DNA of 64,000 nt from Pontederia crassipes (GCA_030549335.1 CM060198.1:45597353-45661352); one strand, 5' to 3'. Shown: positions 47,327 through 59,748, counted from the first letter of the stretch. Numbers and translations: made by a program. The notes: generated by a model from the letters alone, not told the origin.

Positions 47327-50300
47327 TGTAACACCCCAGATTTTTATCATGGGGTAAATGTGTCTTTTGATCAAAAGACCTAACCTCCCTATATAAAAAC
47401 CTAAGATTCTTTTGTTCATCTCTTTTTTTCATCTGAACTCTTGATGACTAGGGCTTGAGGAAGGAGATCCTGAGGAACAAAGATGAGGAGGAAGAAGAGG
47501 AAGAGGAAGAGGAAGGAAAAAGAGGAAAATCAACTAGAGAGATCAAGGTTTGTAAAGGGGATCCAACCCCTCTCTCCTCTCTCAATGTTTCTTCTATAAT
47601 GGATTGAGAGCAATAGGATAATGTGTTCTCTTGTTGGATTGTGATTGAGGGATTTCATTCATGTAAATTATTAGATCCATACATGTATAGGTTTTATAGA
47701 GTCTGATCTATGACATATATAGATTTTACGAAGAGATTCAATTGTTAAGGTTTATATGATCTTATTGTTCATGATTTGGGGATGGATCCTAGATCTAATC
47801 ATTTGATATTTTTGCATGGTTTTTCATGTGCTTTTGATGCCCATTTATGTATAGATTAGACCTAGACCCTTTAGAATACTTTACACTGCATTTTCTCAAA
47901 GCTTCATGAAAAAATGTGCATGACGCGAGTGTAATACGGGCCATAGGCTTTTAATATGGGCAACATGGCAAAAATATGGGCAAACCGTATTTTTTGCTCT
48001 GAGTCTAATACGACATGCAGGCCATCAATACGATTAATGTGGACTTAGAAACACTAGCAAGCGCACTAATCTTTCAAGTAATAAAATGATGAGTATAAAG
48101 TATCGTTCCCATGAGGACGGTTAATAACTTATATTTTATTTAACCTTATTAATTGAGAAATTAAGAAAATATATGATTTCAGACGTGAATAAAAATAAAA
48201 TAATAAAAATAAATGAAATGATCACCTAAAAAAATAATGATTTAATGATTAAGACACATAATTATCACCACTAGAATGTAATGAATTTTCTCAACTTAGA
48301 ATTAGTTGAATCAATAACAAAGTGAATTCCCAAAATTAGTTAACCAATATTTCAGATTTTAACTACTATCTTATTAATAATTAAAATAAATCAATCATTT
48401 CAGTTTTTAATTTACTTAATTAAATCATGAGACGCATTCAATCGGAATTAGTATTAAGAGTTTTTTCAAATCACCTTAATGACTTCACAAATTAGGTCAC
48501 TTTCGATTTCCCTAATTGTGGCATGCAATAAATAAGATTAATCCTAGAAACTATTATGAAAATAATCACTTCTTCTCAGGTAGCATTCAAATCACAAATC
48601 ATGGAATTAAAGGAAAGCATTAAGCATGAAATTGCAATGCTATTAAAAATTCAAATTAAACTAATATTCAGAAAGATTTCAAAACATAAATAGGGTTCAA
48701 ATAGAATGACCCTAATGGAGGAATAAATTTGAGAATAACAAACATCAAATTTGGAATAAAAATGTAGGGAAAAAAACAAAAACTCTAGCGTAGGCTAAGC
48801 GCGTTCTCTCTCGAGTTTTCGATAGAGCTTCGCTATTGTCCTCGCTCTTCTTCTCTTTCTAGGCTTCAAACTTATGCTCCAAGGATGCTTTTCCAAATCT
48901 TCTTCTGCCTCCTTTTATAGATTTTCTCGTCCCCCAAGGAAAGAAGCCGAAAATGTATCAAAAAAGTGGATAAAAATGACTTTAAAATGGCCTAACCGAC
49001 CGTCGTCATGGCCGTGAAAGGCTTTGTCACGACCGTGATAGAAAGCTGTCAAGGCTGAAAAAGCTAAATTTCTGTTGGAAAATGTCTCTGTCACGGTCAT
49101 GACAAAAACTATCATGGCCGTGATAGTAATTTAGCCAAATTTTTGCTTGCAGGATTTTCCTGTCACGTCCATGAAAAGAACTGTCATGGTCGTGACAGTC
49201 TTCTAAGAAGTTTTAGGCATTTTCTTGCCTTAATTTTAACGTTTTCTCATATCCTGTAATGAATAATTTCTAGACTTAAGTAGAAATCAAATCTAAATAA
49301 ATTATATAAAAACAAATCAAATTCATCTTTTCTAAACATAAAAACATTCTAAAATGATAATCAAATAACCTAAACTAATGCATGATTTTTCGTGCATCAA
49401 CGACCTGGAGGCCAAAAATATGAGCTGACCGTACTTTTAGGTGCGAGACTAATATGATCTACAGAGAGTTAATACGACCTGGAGGCTAAAAATATGACCC
49501 AATCGTATTTTCACGTGCGAATCTAATACGACTTGGATGACCCTAATACGGGTTGTATTGTCCTCGCAGATTGAAGATACTTACGATATTTTAAACTTAT
49601 TTTCAAGGTATTTATACTATGTATTGATGTTTGATGATTGTATATGAACTTAGATACACAAAATGCATGGACAACCGTAATTAGATTGAAATCTGAAAAA
49701 TATTGAGCGACGTAAATTGTTTGATGATTGTGATGATAATGAACTCAATTGAACAATACTATTACTTGTCGCCCCTCAAACTGATGATAGGAAATACTGA
49801 GCCCTGCTCCATTGTGTTAGAATTTTCCTAGGGAAATTATTGTGCCCTGCACTTTGGAGTAAGTATTTCCTTGCAGAATAACTGTTTCTTATTGGCAACG
49901 GTATGTATATTCCCATTCATCCTCGGGTGACAGAGCCTCGGCTCCAAGGCCTAGCTAGCCTACTGGAGGGCAACGACTTGATTATTCAATTACTGATAAG
50001 ATCAAAGATTATTTAATTGACTGACTGAACTGAAAGACTAATGACCACGAAAGTGGGATCCAACGGGTTATGAAGCAACCTTGTGGATATTACTAAAGCA
50101 AGGTAATGACAAGTGTAGCCACTTGGTATTTTTACTGATACTGATTGATTGTTATATGACTGACTGTTACAGTACTCTTATGGATGACCTTATGATATGA
50201 ATTTATGACATATATAATTGATGAATATGACATGGCATGCATGTTTCTTTTATTTATGAAGCTATCACATATATGTCATGTAGTATCTTGCTTAGGATGC

Positions 50301-50698
50301 ATTTTTACTGCATTAGCCTTTACATACTCTAATTGGGCAACCTTGCACCATGATCCGTACAGGTAACTGATATGCTTGGATGGATGGCTGATTCAACTAA
50401 TGATAACAAAATTGCACATGGCATAAGAATAGATGAAGTCATGAGACACTAGAGTCTACTCTAGATATGAAATTGAATAATGGCTTATTTATGTTCTATG
50501 ACATTAGTTTCATTGATGTTTTAAATTGAAGTCTTCCGCTAAATGAAGAATAATGTTATCTTGTTTTAAATGAATAATAGTTTTCTCTACAATTATAGGA
50601 ATTAATTTATTTTAATGATGTCATGGCGAACGGGCTAACACTACCGAAATGACCTGATTGCCCATGGCATTTGGGGTTAAAATATTTGGGATGTTACA
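47327..50698 (+). repeat. E6 3' LTR with nested insertion
   Basis: It matches the 5' LTR closely on both sides of an insertion at 48034-49399; it also has a segment at 47578-47690 that the 5' copy lacks. It ends GTTACA at 50698. Confidence 0.9.
48034..49399. mobile_element. Unclassified 1.37-kb insertion in the E6 3' LTR
   Basis: The 5' LTR reads straight through CATCAATACGACTTGGAGG; here the same site is split after ATACGA and resumes ACGACCTGGAGG, giving a likely ACGA duplication (48030-48033, 49400-49403). The insert opens TTAATGTGGACTTAG and ends TTTTTCGTGCATCA; the ends are weakly inverted (TTAATG against TTGATG). It includes the phrase AAGTATCGTTCCCATGAGGA (48098-48117), common in plant LTR sequences from memory. 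It may be a solo LTR or a short non-autonomous LTR element. A GTCACG/CGTGAC word cluster lies at 48995-49200. No reading frame is convincing. Confidence 0.65.
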
Positions 50699-51543
50699 GG
50701 CGTGCGCAGGGAAAGAGGCTTCCTTGTGCCAGCGTGCACAGGGAGAGAGAGGGAGGGGGGCACCCCCCTTTCTCGGCCAGACACAGATGACCCCCCCCCC
50801 CCCTTTTCCCTGCGCACTCCAGTGCAGGGAAAAAGTGTTCTTTCACTGCGCCAATGAGCACAAGGAGAGAGAGACAGAGGGGTGGGGGTCGCCCCCCTCT
50901 CGACCTTCGTCTCGTCGGACGAAGGTCGAGAGGGGGGCGAACCACCCCCCCCCCCCCCCCCCCCCACACACACACACCCTCTTTCCCTTTGCACGCCAAC
51001 ATAGAGAAAGAGTTTCCTTCCCTGTGTCGACGCGTGAAGGGAGAGAGAGGGGGTCCTCCCCCTTCTCAATCGTGGTTCGCATTCGACCAAGAAAAGCGAG
51101 TGACCCCCTCCCCCCTCCTCTTTCCCTGCGCACGCCAGCGGAAGGAAAGAGCATTTTTTCCATGCACCGACGAGTGCAAGGAGAGACAGACAGAGGGGGG
51201 TCCCCTCCCTCTCCCCTTCTCTCCCTGCGTCGGCGAAAGAGATAGGTTTCGTCGCCTGTCTCGACCTTCGTCGAAGGAAGGTCACAGTTTGAAAAGAGAT
51301 CTCTTTTTCGTCGAAGGAAGGTCGTAGTCCAAAAAGAGTTCTTTTTCACGTAAGGACATTTTTTACTTTTCACAAATACAAAAAATCAAAGATAATCGAG
51401 AAGTTGATAGAATTGGATGGAATGATCAAATTGAAAAATTCGTGATAGTTTAAGGATTCAAAAAATAAAGTTTTTAATTTGGGGTTTGATCTAAAAAATC
51501 GTGATAGTTTATGAATGGTTTGAGGAAATAACCCTATTTTTAA

Positions 51544-52467
51544 TTTCATTTTTCTTTTCTTTTCTTATTTTTTCTCTCACACTTTGCCCATATAAAATAA
51601 TTTATTCATTATACATAAAATATTTATAATAAATTATTAATATAATAGTATTTATTATTTATTATTTTTCTAAAAATAATATTTTGTTAATTATAATTTA
51701 TTTTAAAAAATGTTTTTTTATTTGAATACTATATTTTTAACAAAATTTGTTCCATAATAATTTTTTTATTTTTAATATTATGTTTATTAATAATAAAATT
51801 ATACTTTTAAATTATAATAATTATTTTTAATTTAAAAAATATCAAGAACTTAAGAGAAATTATGGTTTCATTTTCAAAAGCAGCCTTAATATGTAATTGT
51901 TATGTCTTGTGTTTCTAATTTTCTCTTCCTTAAATTTTTTTTATAATAATAATTCGGTTAAAAAGAAATGTGTAGATCGTGATGTTTCCTTTAGTTTTAT
52001 AATATATATTGTATATAATAATGACAATTTGCGTTGGGGCCTGAGAGTGGGTGTCTTATGTACTGTTCCATGATTTCGGTGGTCAAAGTTTGGTGCCCAC
52101 TATTGGCCTCCTAGCTGCCGAAATGAAGGACCACAGGGCTCATTAATTATCTGACCACATTTGAACCAGTTTATTGGTGCGTAAAAATCAGTGTTATCAG
52201 GAAGGTGAAAAGGAAAAAAAAAAAAGAGTGACGGCTGCAACTCAGAGAGAGACCAGGCAATTTAATCTGTTAATTTCTTCCTAAAATGCACTCTAATGTA
52301 TCCCAGGGCGCCTGATTGGTTCTTGTAGCAGTAGTTTTACATGTTCGCAATTAATGTTCCCTGCATTTGAAGGTATATCAAGTCAAATAAAAGAAAAAAA
52401 ATTAATTAACAGATCAATTAATCATGGTTGCTAATCCATGCCAAGACGTTATCATATTTATTTTACT
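51544..52467. other. Intergenic DNA between two Mutator-like elements
   Basis: Very AT-rich to about 52000, then mixed sequence. No gene, RNA or repeat beyond short A and T runs was recognised. Confidence 0.6.
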
Positions 52468-53666
52468 CCATTCTTGAGGTAAATTACACGAATGGTCCGC
52501 CAATTTTACTCCAACTTCAATTTGTAACCAAAACGTCTTTCATCTTTCATTTTCTTGCACGCTTAGTCCTCTGACCGGTGATAGTCATTTTTCCGATTGC
52601 CTTGCTTACGTGACGGACTTTCTCTCTTATTCACATCAGTTTAAGTCCATCATATCATCATAAAAATTAAAAAATAATAATAAAAGAAGATGAAGTTGTC
52701 CGCGTCATTAAAAAAAATAAAAAATAAAAAAATGAGCTGCGGGAGAGAGAGAGGGGGGCGATCGCCCCCTCCTCTCTCCAGCACGACAAGAGAGAGAGGG
52801 GGTGACCGCCCTCCTCTAGTCAACTCGCCGGAGCTCGACCAGAGGGGGGGCGGTCGCCCCCCTCCTTCTCTCTCCCGCGCATGCGGGAGAGAGAGGGAGG
52901 GGGGCGATCCTCTCTCCAGCACAGCGAAAGAGAGAGAGGGGGGCGACCCTCTCTCCAGCACAATGAAAGAGAGAGAGGGGCGGCCTCTGGTCGAGCTCCG
53001 ATGAGCTAGTCGAGCTCCGACGAGCTAGTTGAGCTCGACCAGAGGGGGCGATCGCCCCCCTCCTCTCTCCAGCACGGTGAAAGAGAGAGAGAGGGGCGAC
53101 CGCCCGCAGGCGATCCCTCCTCTCTCCCGCGTGTGCGGGAGTTGTCCCCCTCCCTCTCTCCAGCACGGCGAAAGAGAGAGAGGGGGGCGACTGCCCCCCT
53201 CTGGTCGAGCTCGACCCGCTCGTCGGAGCTCAACCAGAGGGGGGCGATCCCTCTCTTCGACACGACGAGAGAGAGAGGGGGAGGCGACCGCCCCCCACCG
53301 ATCAAGCTCACCGGACCCCCTCCGATCGAGCTCACCGGAGTCTCCGACGAGCTTGACCGGAGGGGGGCAGTCGCCCCCCTCTCTCTTCCGCGACTAACTT
53401 TTTTATTTTTTAATTTTTTTTAATGACGTGGACAACTTCATCTTTTTTATTATTTTTATAATGACGTGACGGACTTAAACTGTCATGGATGAGAGGAAAT
53501 TCGTCACGTAATTAAAACAATCGAAAAACTATCACCGATCAGAAGGACTAAGAGTGCAAGAAAATGAAAGATAGAGAATGTTATAATTACAAATTGAAAT
53601 TGAAGAACCAATTGAAAATCGACTTAAAGTTAAGAGATCATTCATATAATTTACCCCCATTCTTGA
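52468..53666. mobile_element. Mutator-like TIR element M2 with GC-rich core
   Basis: Inverted ends GGTAAATTACACGAATGGTC (from 52478) and, on the other strand, GGTAAATTATATGAATGATC (to about 53656) extend for roughly 200 bp. A further inverted pair surrounds the core (GATGAAGTTGTCCGCGTCAT at 52689 and its counterpart near 53424). CCATTCTTGA is duplicated exactly at 52468-52477 and 53657-53666, a 9-10-bp target duplication of Mutator size. The element itself is about 1.18 kb. It encodes no transposase. The core 52735-53395 is a GC-rich minisatellite of GAGAGAGAGGGGGCGA, its complement and CTCTCCAGCACGGCGAAA. Confidence 0.8.
52735..53395. repeat. GC-rich minisatellite core of M2
   Basis: The words GCGATCGCCCCC, CTCTCTCCAGCAC, GAAAGAGAGAGAGG and GGTCGAGCTC recur many times in both orientations. 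Several overlapping open frames on both strands exist only because stop codons are rare in this composition. Confidence 0.8.
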
Positions 53667-54474
53667 TTTCACCATAACTACTAACCACGTGTTGAAGTCA
53701 TATCAAATAAAAGTGCAAGGAGAAAGATGGTTCTAATTAGTGACAATTAACCTTTCTTTTTATCCATCCTGGTATCTAGAAATACTTAATTAGTTTGGAA
53801 CCGATTTAGTGAACCTTGAATTTCCGATTGAAGTACGAGCAAGCTACTCTTTAATGATGTATAAATTATATAATATAAAATCAAAATAATATACAAAGAA
53901 TAACAATAAAATTTGGTTGACACTATTGCTATTTTAAAAAAATATTAGAGTAAATGACCTATCATTAATAGAATGAAATGATAATAGTACTTTTTTGAAG
54001 TGCCAAGAAAGAAATTTCAAATTTTAGGAGTGATTAATGGATCCTTGCAAGAATGCTTTAATGCTCCCATGCAGCAGTATAGAAAAATAAAAATAAAAGC
54101 ATGGCACTTAACAAACAACAAAGGTATTACCCATCTGAACAAAAGTACATGAAATGTTAACTCCTATTAAAAAATATCACGAATAAAGAGATTCCCCAGC
54201 TGATTTGAAATGGATGTGGGACGAAGGTTGAACTAATCAGCAATATTCTTTTTACGATCAGAAACGCAAAAATACACCAACCATTCTATAGCCATTATAT
54301 ACATATACAGCCTTTTTGCTGCTTCATAAAAGCAAGCCATTCACAGATCTCAAGTGCTCTGCAATTCTCAACTTGTACCCTCAAATCCCCAATGAGGTAA
54401 AAAACCACAGTGTTTTGTTCGCTGGAGTTGAGAATTCCCAATTTTGGCATTGAAGTTGTGTGCCAAAGTTGCCC
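53667..54474. other. Intergenic DNA and probable GET4 3' untranslated region
   Basis: AT-rich, no gene. The right part, from roughly 54250, probably contains the GET4 3' untranslated region; its end cannot be placed from sequence alone. Confidence 0.5.
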
Positions 54475-57400
54475 TCACATAATCTGCAAGAAAAAGTTAT
54501 CTTAATTGTTTTTGCAACAGCTGAAAAGATTAGTATGTTAGCATTCAGATTGCATCACAACAATGACCAGTTTTTTTATGGGTTTCTTGATGTATTGTAA
54601 CAATCTGCAAAGAGATTCATTAACGCATGAAGTCCATTTGGCGTGAAAGAGTGTTCAGCAAGCTAAAATCATGAGGTCCCATGCTTGGCAACTATTGTTG
54701 TAATATGAAAATAACCTATAATGATTAAATTCTTCATAAAGATTTATGATGCCTACAAGTTCTCAAATTAGTAATATGGCCATGTTACGACACTGGTTCT
54801 CGAGCATAACCAAGGACTTTCAATATTAAAACCAGTGGAAGGTGCGAGAGAAGAGACACATGAGCATATCACGTGATTTCTCACAATCATTAATTCCTTT
54901 TACACAGTCATAACACTAGTAAGGCCGACAAAGGATTTCCAGAAGCAAAATTTGTGATATAAAGGTGCAAACATACAGTGCAAGAGGAAAATGGAATTCT
55001 TTTTATGAGAAGAGGACAAGGGAGAACTTCATATAAACACAAAAGGCGTAAGTTTTGAATGTCTTTCATGGACGGCTTGGTGGTCTAGTGCATTATATCA
55101 ATCATACAAAGATATTTTTCTGTAAATGTACTAAATGCGAATAATTTAAAAAAGATAACATTCTGTTTTTAAAACACTAGGAGAACTAACTTCCCATCTT
55201 CTAAAGTCACTTGTAAATAAGTGCATTGCACAAAGAACATGCAATTTCTGAATGACTTGTGTCATCCATCAAGAAAAGTAAATTAACCTTAAAGAGGTCA
55301 CCGAAAAGACCTTCCAAGCCAGTACTACGCCGCACACCATAGAACTTTTCTGCAATGGCATCTAACAGCTACAAAATTGAACAATATAATCAGTAAGGAA
55401 ATAATCAGAAGCACAATGTTAACTGAAAAGATTGATAATGAATGCTCCGCTTTATTTTGTAGTAATGTGAAACCAATTGTAGTTATGTGTCTTTTTCTGC
55501 TACATTTGACAGTTGAATTGGACTCATACCTACTGTTGAGGTCTGACTATAACTAGAATTATTGTTCACAACCTCATGTTTGGATATATAGAAGAAACAA
55601 AACGAATGTCCACACATTTGAATCATACTCTGAATTCACACAAGAATGTGCTAAGGAACTATCAGAAAATGTATCTTAAAACAATTATAATTCGTGTTAA
55701 ATACAGATAAAAAAATATTGCATGTGAAAACCAAGAACTAGGAACGGATGTTACCGCATTGAATAAGGATTCTCGCTCTATACTTGACTTGTATTTCTGT
55801 CTTAATATCTTTAACAGCGGAAAAGCATCCCTTTCCAACCTGATTAGGGTAGAATTTGATTATTATTTATGTTGATGGATTATAAAATATTATAAATAAT
55901 AATGAAGATATTAGAGAAGTACTATACCATCAGCCAAAAAACTTAATATATCAAATAAAGAGCAGCAGAGCACATATACTATAATGTTATTCATATCACC
56001 CAAAAAAAGAGAGCAGAGTTAGTAAAAATAACAACCAACCTATGGAAAAAGAAAGACATTAGAGATCCTTACGTCAGTAAAAGATACCCAATAAACTGGA
56101 TCAAGTCTGAGTTAGGAAGGTTATTTGCATCAAGTTGCTTTTTCAACTCATCCATAAGCTTATTTGCATCTCTAAGGTTCCCTTGTGATAGGTACCTATA
56201 ACATTAGAAAATACAAACTCAATTCAAAATCCTTTTGATGGATGCATGACAGAAATGACAAACCCATATTTACACATGTAAACTAATATTTTAGAAAGCA
56301 ATGACAAACTCACAATAAAACAGCTCTTGCAATAGCCATATCATCTTCCCCAAAATCGCACTGCCCAGTATAAACATCAGTTCCCAGAACAAAAATAAAA
56401 AGATGAAATATGACACGCCAAAGTTAAGATTAATCACTCTGGATGAACAGACAGTTCATGCAACACTGACAATTTTAATCGCTAATACATAGCTATATAC
56501 AGATGTAAAACACCTGAAATTTTTGAATAGTAACATATTCTAATATATCAATTCAATCAGTTATGTTTTGACTCATGGATTATATGTGGAATTAACAATG
56601 AACTAAGCTTTGAAATGCTTAAAATAGAAAGATGCAACACTGAGCACTGTAAAAACGTCAGTTCCCAGAACAAAAATAAAAAGATGAAATAAGACACGCC
56701 AAAGTTAAGATTAATCACTCTGGATGAACAGACAGTTCATGCAACACTGACAATTTTAATGGCTAATACATAGCTATATAGAGATGTAAATCACCTGAAA
56801 TTTTTTAACAGTAACATATTCTAACATATCAATTCAATCAGTTATGTTTTGACTCATGGATTATATGTGGAATTAACAAGGAACTAGGTTTTGAAATGCT
56901 TAAAATAGAAAGATGCAACACTGAGCCCTGTAAAAACGTCAGTTCCCAGAACAAAAATAAAAAGATGAAATAAGACACGCCAAAGTCAAGATTAATCACT
57001 CTGAATGAACAGACAGTTCATGCAATGTGGAACAGTGACAATTTTAATGGTAATGCATAGCTATATAGAGATGTCAATCACCTGAAAATTTTGAATAGTC
57101 ACATATTCTAACATATCAATTCAATCAGTTATGTTTTGACTCATGGATTATATGTGGAATTAACAATGAACTAGGTTTTGAAATGTTTAAAATAGAAAGA
57201 TACAACACCGAGCCATGTTAATAACAAGATTAGCATTGCATGAACAGTAACAAACAATAAATGACTTTCAATGTTGATAAAACTGGCTGAACCCTTACTT
57301 TTCCCATAAAATTTACAAGAACTGAAGCAAACTTCTCAGGATTGCACCCACGAACAAAGTGATATGAAACCTTTGCCATATCCTACACAGAATCATTCAT

Positions 57401-59748
57401 CTCAAAGTCATAAAGAGGCCAATGGGGAAAAAGAGTTTCATATAATTAACACGATTGAAGAAGTTATAGTAAAGTAAAACATTATTAATTTGAAATTCAG
57501 TACATAAGTCACAGATGCGGCCAAGAAAAGATTAGTGTACCAACTACCTAATTTATGTTTTCTAGCATACCAGTTCTGGAGACTCAGAATATAGGTATTC
57601 TGCTAACATATAATGCAGACGAGGAGACCCATTCCTAGAAGAACCAAATTCCGCAGACCACCTAAGAGCATAAAATGGTTATTATTGTGTTTTAGATACT
57701 TAATGTAACATTAGAATATTGTAGACAAGATTTAAAATTTTCACACAGAAGACAACCAAATTAGTAAACAAATGGCAACAAACATAACATAAAACAAAAT
57801 ATAAAATAGATGACTAAATTTATGAATATCATCTCATAGTTTTTCTTATATGGATGTTTTTGGAGACCGAATGAATAATTTTGAGCTTGACTGTAAATGC
57901 ATGCCTACAGAAACTTGATCACAAAAGCTAAAAATTTGTAAATCAATGTTGTTTTACAAAAATCAAGCAATTACAAGCTTTCATCATTTTCTTAATGAGG
58001 TGATACAAAAACCATGATACCATGAAGACATCTAGTTTTTTTTTGGGAAAATTCCCAGGTTTCTAACTAGTACATTTGCACAATCATTTAGATTTCTACA
58101 GAAACAAAAAGAGGAAAGTCCTTCAGGTCACATATTTGTTTGATAACAGGACCAGTATCTTTTCTCGTTCACCATTAATGTTGCTGATTACTGATGCCTT
58201 ATCCTATCAGCTGTAGAAAATGTTGTTTTCCAGCAAATTGCCAGATTAGGCCCATCATCATTCACATGGGAAATGATGCAACAAAAACATGTCAATCAAA
58301 TAATTCAATTTCTAAGTGATACATATGATGGGGCTTACTTAATTGCAGCTCTAAGAAATGATGAGCAGGTCTCTATGCGTATATCAGCTGCCACCAAATC
58401 TTCTGAAAATTTTTGCATGCTATCATTACCATCACAATGCTTTGGGAAGTTTTCATATATCTTCCTGATACGATCTAAGATAAACATTAGGGTCAGAAAC
58501 ATGATCACGAACATTGGAAACAAAAGATATTTTGATTAACTGAACAATACAACAACAACAAAGCCTTATCCCACTAGGTGGGGTCGGCTACATGGATCAA
58601 ACGACGCCGTTGATCCATGTTCATGAGATTCGACAGGGTTTTACGCTGGCCCTCCTCCTTTATCCGGGCTTGGGACCGGCTATAAAACATAGGCGGAGAT
58701 TAACTGAACAATGATGAGAAAAAAATTGTCATTAGTTTATGTGCATAAGAACTCTCCTTTGTCTTTTTTTTCCAAATTTAGTATATTTGGACCTGAGTTT
58801 GATTCACATTGAAGTTTTTTTAGAAGACAATGAAGTATTATTTTGCATTATCTCTGGAGTAATAATCCTTAAACCGCCTATGTCAAACTTTGAACAACTA
58901 TGTAAAATCATCGTTCAGGGGTCTTGGATATAGTTAATGTAAATGCATTCATATCATAAATATTTTTTTTTTTTGCATAGAACAACAGCTGGATACGGAG
59001 AAAATAAATAGAAAGTGCATAATGGGAAAGAAGCCAACCGAGAATTTCTTCGCTACAGGAAAACTTCCCTTTCACTAAAGTTTCGACAAACAAAACTGCC
59101 AGTTCAGCTCCACAGGTTACCTACAATGATCGGGAACAAAAAAAAAGCCTTAAAGTTACACCAATAATTTCTCTGAAAATATTTTTTTCCTCTAGTATTT
59201 AGTGTTTAGTTCTTATTCAATACTCATTAGAAGTTGAAACATGACATCAGTTTGTGTGGTACATGAAAACCATATTTAGTATGCCAATGTTGAAGCATCA
59301 TGCCGTCAAGATGTATCTAGTCATGAGATGATGTATTGCCCTCTTGCACGGCATACTTTTAAAAGAAAGAGAAAAAGAGAAATAACTAGTCTTCCAAAGT
59401 CTCAATGGATCCTACTAAATGGAGAAGACCTAAGAACTCCGTAACAGAGAATCTGCAGATTTAACTATGGTGTAATAGCTATACCTAGTGTTATCAGAGA
59501 TCCAACAATCAGAAACTTGTCCTATCTTTCCCTCTTTTCTAGATATATTTCGCTTGAATTTGGCATATCAAGTAACCTATAACTTCTTTCAAACTTAGAT
59601 GTGCATTTGAGTGATTGCTTAACAGTGTTATTGAGGGAAGAAAACATAAACTCTGCAAAAAATGGTTACCTGTCCATATTGTAGCTGTATTAAAGAACCT
59701 GATTCAAGGACACTCAAGGCTTCAGAATATCTATCAGCAGATGCATAT
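54475..59748 (-). CDS. GET4: GET4 homologue, tail-anchored protein delivery factor (partial, 5' exon outside window)
   Basis: Ten exons read on the minus strand: 59670-59748, 59039-59120, 58339-58474, 57571-57661, 57299-57382, 56314-56360, 56073-56195, 55755-55839, 55288-55368 and 54475-54483. All junctions have GT-AG ends and phases that join without a stop. The product reads from [15 protein letters not shown] through [87 protein letters not shown] and EKFYGVRR to FKIM and TGA. These are GET4-family motifs along an alpha-solenoid of about 270 residues. GET4 acts in the cytosol as a scaffold that hands tail-anchored proteins to the GET3 ATPase. The first about 45 residues are missing and must lie beyond 64000, because E4 fills the intron upstream. 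The last exon codes for only two residues and the stop; one internal exon is 47 bp. The gene looks intact. Confidence 0.9.
56379..57225. repeat. Three-copy tandem repeat, 281-bp unit, in a GET4 intron
   Basis: Copies begin AGTTCCCAGAACAAAAATAA at 56379, 56660 and 56941, exactly 281 bp apart. The third runs to about 57225. They lie in the intron between the exons 57299-57382 and 56314-56360 and differ by scattered substitutions and small indels. Confidence 0.93.
58534..58712 (-). mobile_element. SINE (Au-like) with 15-bp target duplication, in a GET4 intron
   Basis: GATTAACTGAACAAT is repeated exactly at 58534-58548 and 58698-58712. The 149 bp between them, read on the minus strand, end with GGGATAAGGCTTTGTTGTTG, the 3' signature of the plant Au SINE family as I remember it. 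The 5' part (GCCGGTCCCAAGCCCGGATA) shows no clear pol III box A, so the copy may be 5'-truncated. It is in the same orientation as GET4. The neighbouring exon is unaffected. Confidence 0.82.

Larger units (their letters stand above)
40926..50698 (+). mobile_element. E6: Ty3/gypsy Tekay-type chromovirus, best preserved of the window
   Basis: The LTRs are 40926-42791 (1866 bp) and 47327-50698 (3372 bp including a 1366-bp nested insertion). A perfect initiator-Met primer site lies at 42794-42805. Gag, protease, RT, RNase H, integrase and a chromodomain-like tail follow in order, and a purine tract TTAAGAGGGGGAGGA sits before the 3' LTR. The RT catalytic box is intact and pol has few stops. Flanking 5-mers AACGT (40921-40925) and GGCGT (50699-50703) agree at three of five bases. 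E6 sits in the Mutator-like element M1. Confidence 0.9.
40457..51534. mobile_element. Mutator-like TIR element M1, split by E6
   Basis: Inverted repeats of about 290 bp run from 40457 to about 40745 and from about 51245 to 51534, opening GGGTTATTTCCTCAAACCA. Flanks TTTTTTTAA (40448-40456) and TATTTTTAA (51535-51543) form a 9-bp duplication with one mismatch, the size expected of Mutator-like elements. Without E6 (40926-50698) the element would be about 1.3 kb. It has no transposase. Its core (40746-40925, 50699-51244) is GC-rich and full of GAGAGAGGG, GGTCGAGA and homopolymer C and G runs. Confidence 0.78.

Noticed and set aside
50658..51373. Several overlapping frames of 100-200 codons on both strands
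   Set aside because: They lie in the GC-rich low-complexity core of M1, translate to Arg/Pro/Gly/Ser runs on both strands at once and cross homopolymer tracts; stop codons are simply rare there.
52650..53423. Frames of 96-122 codons on both strands
   Set aside because: Same cause in the M2 core; repeated PPLSL or REREGG runs reflect the minisatellite.
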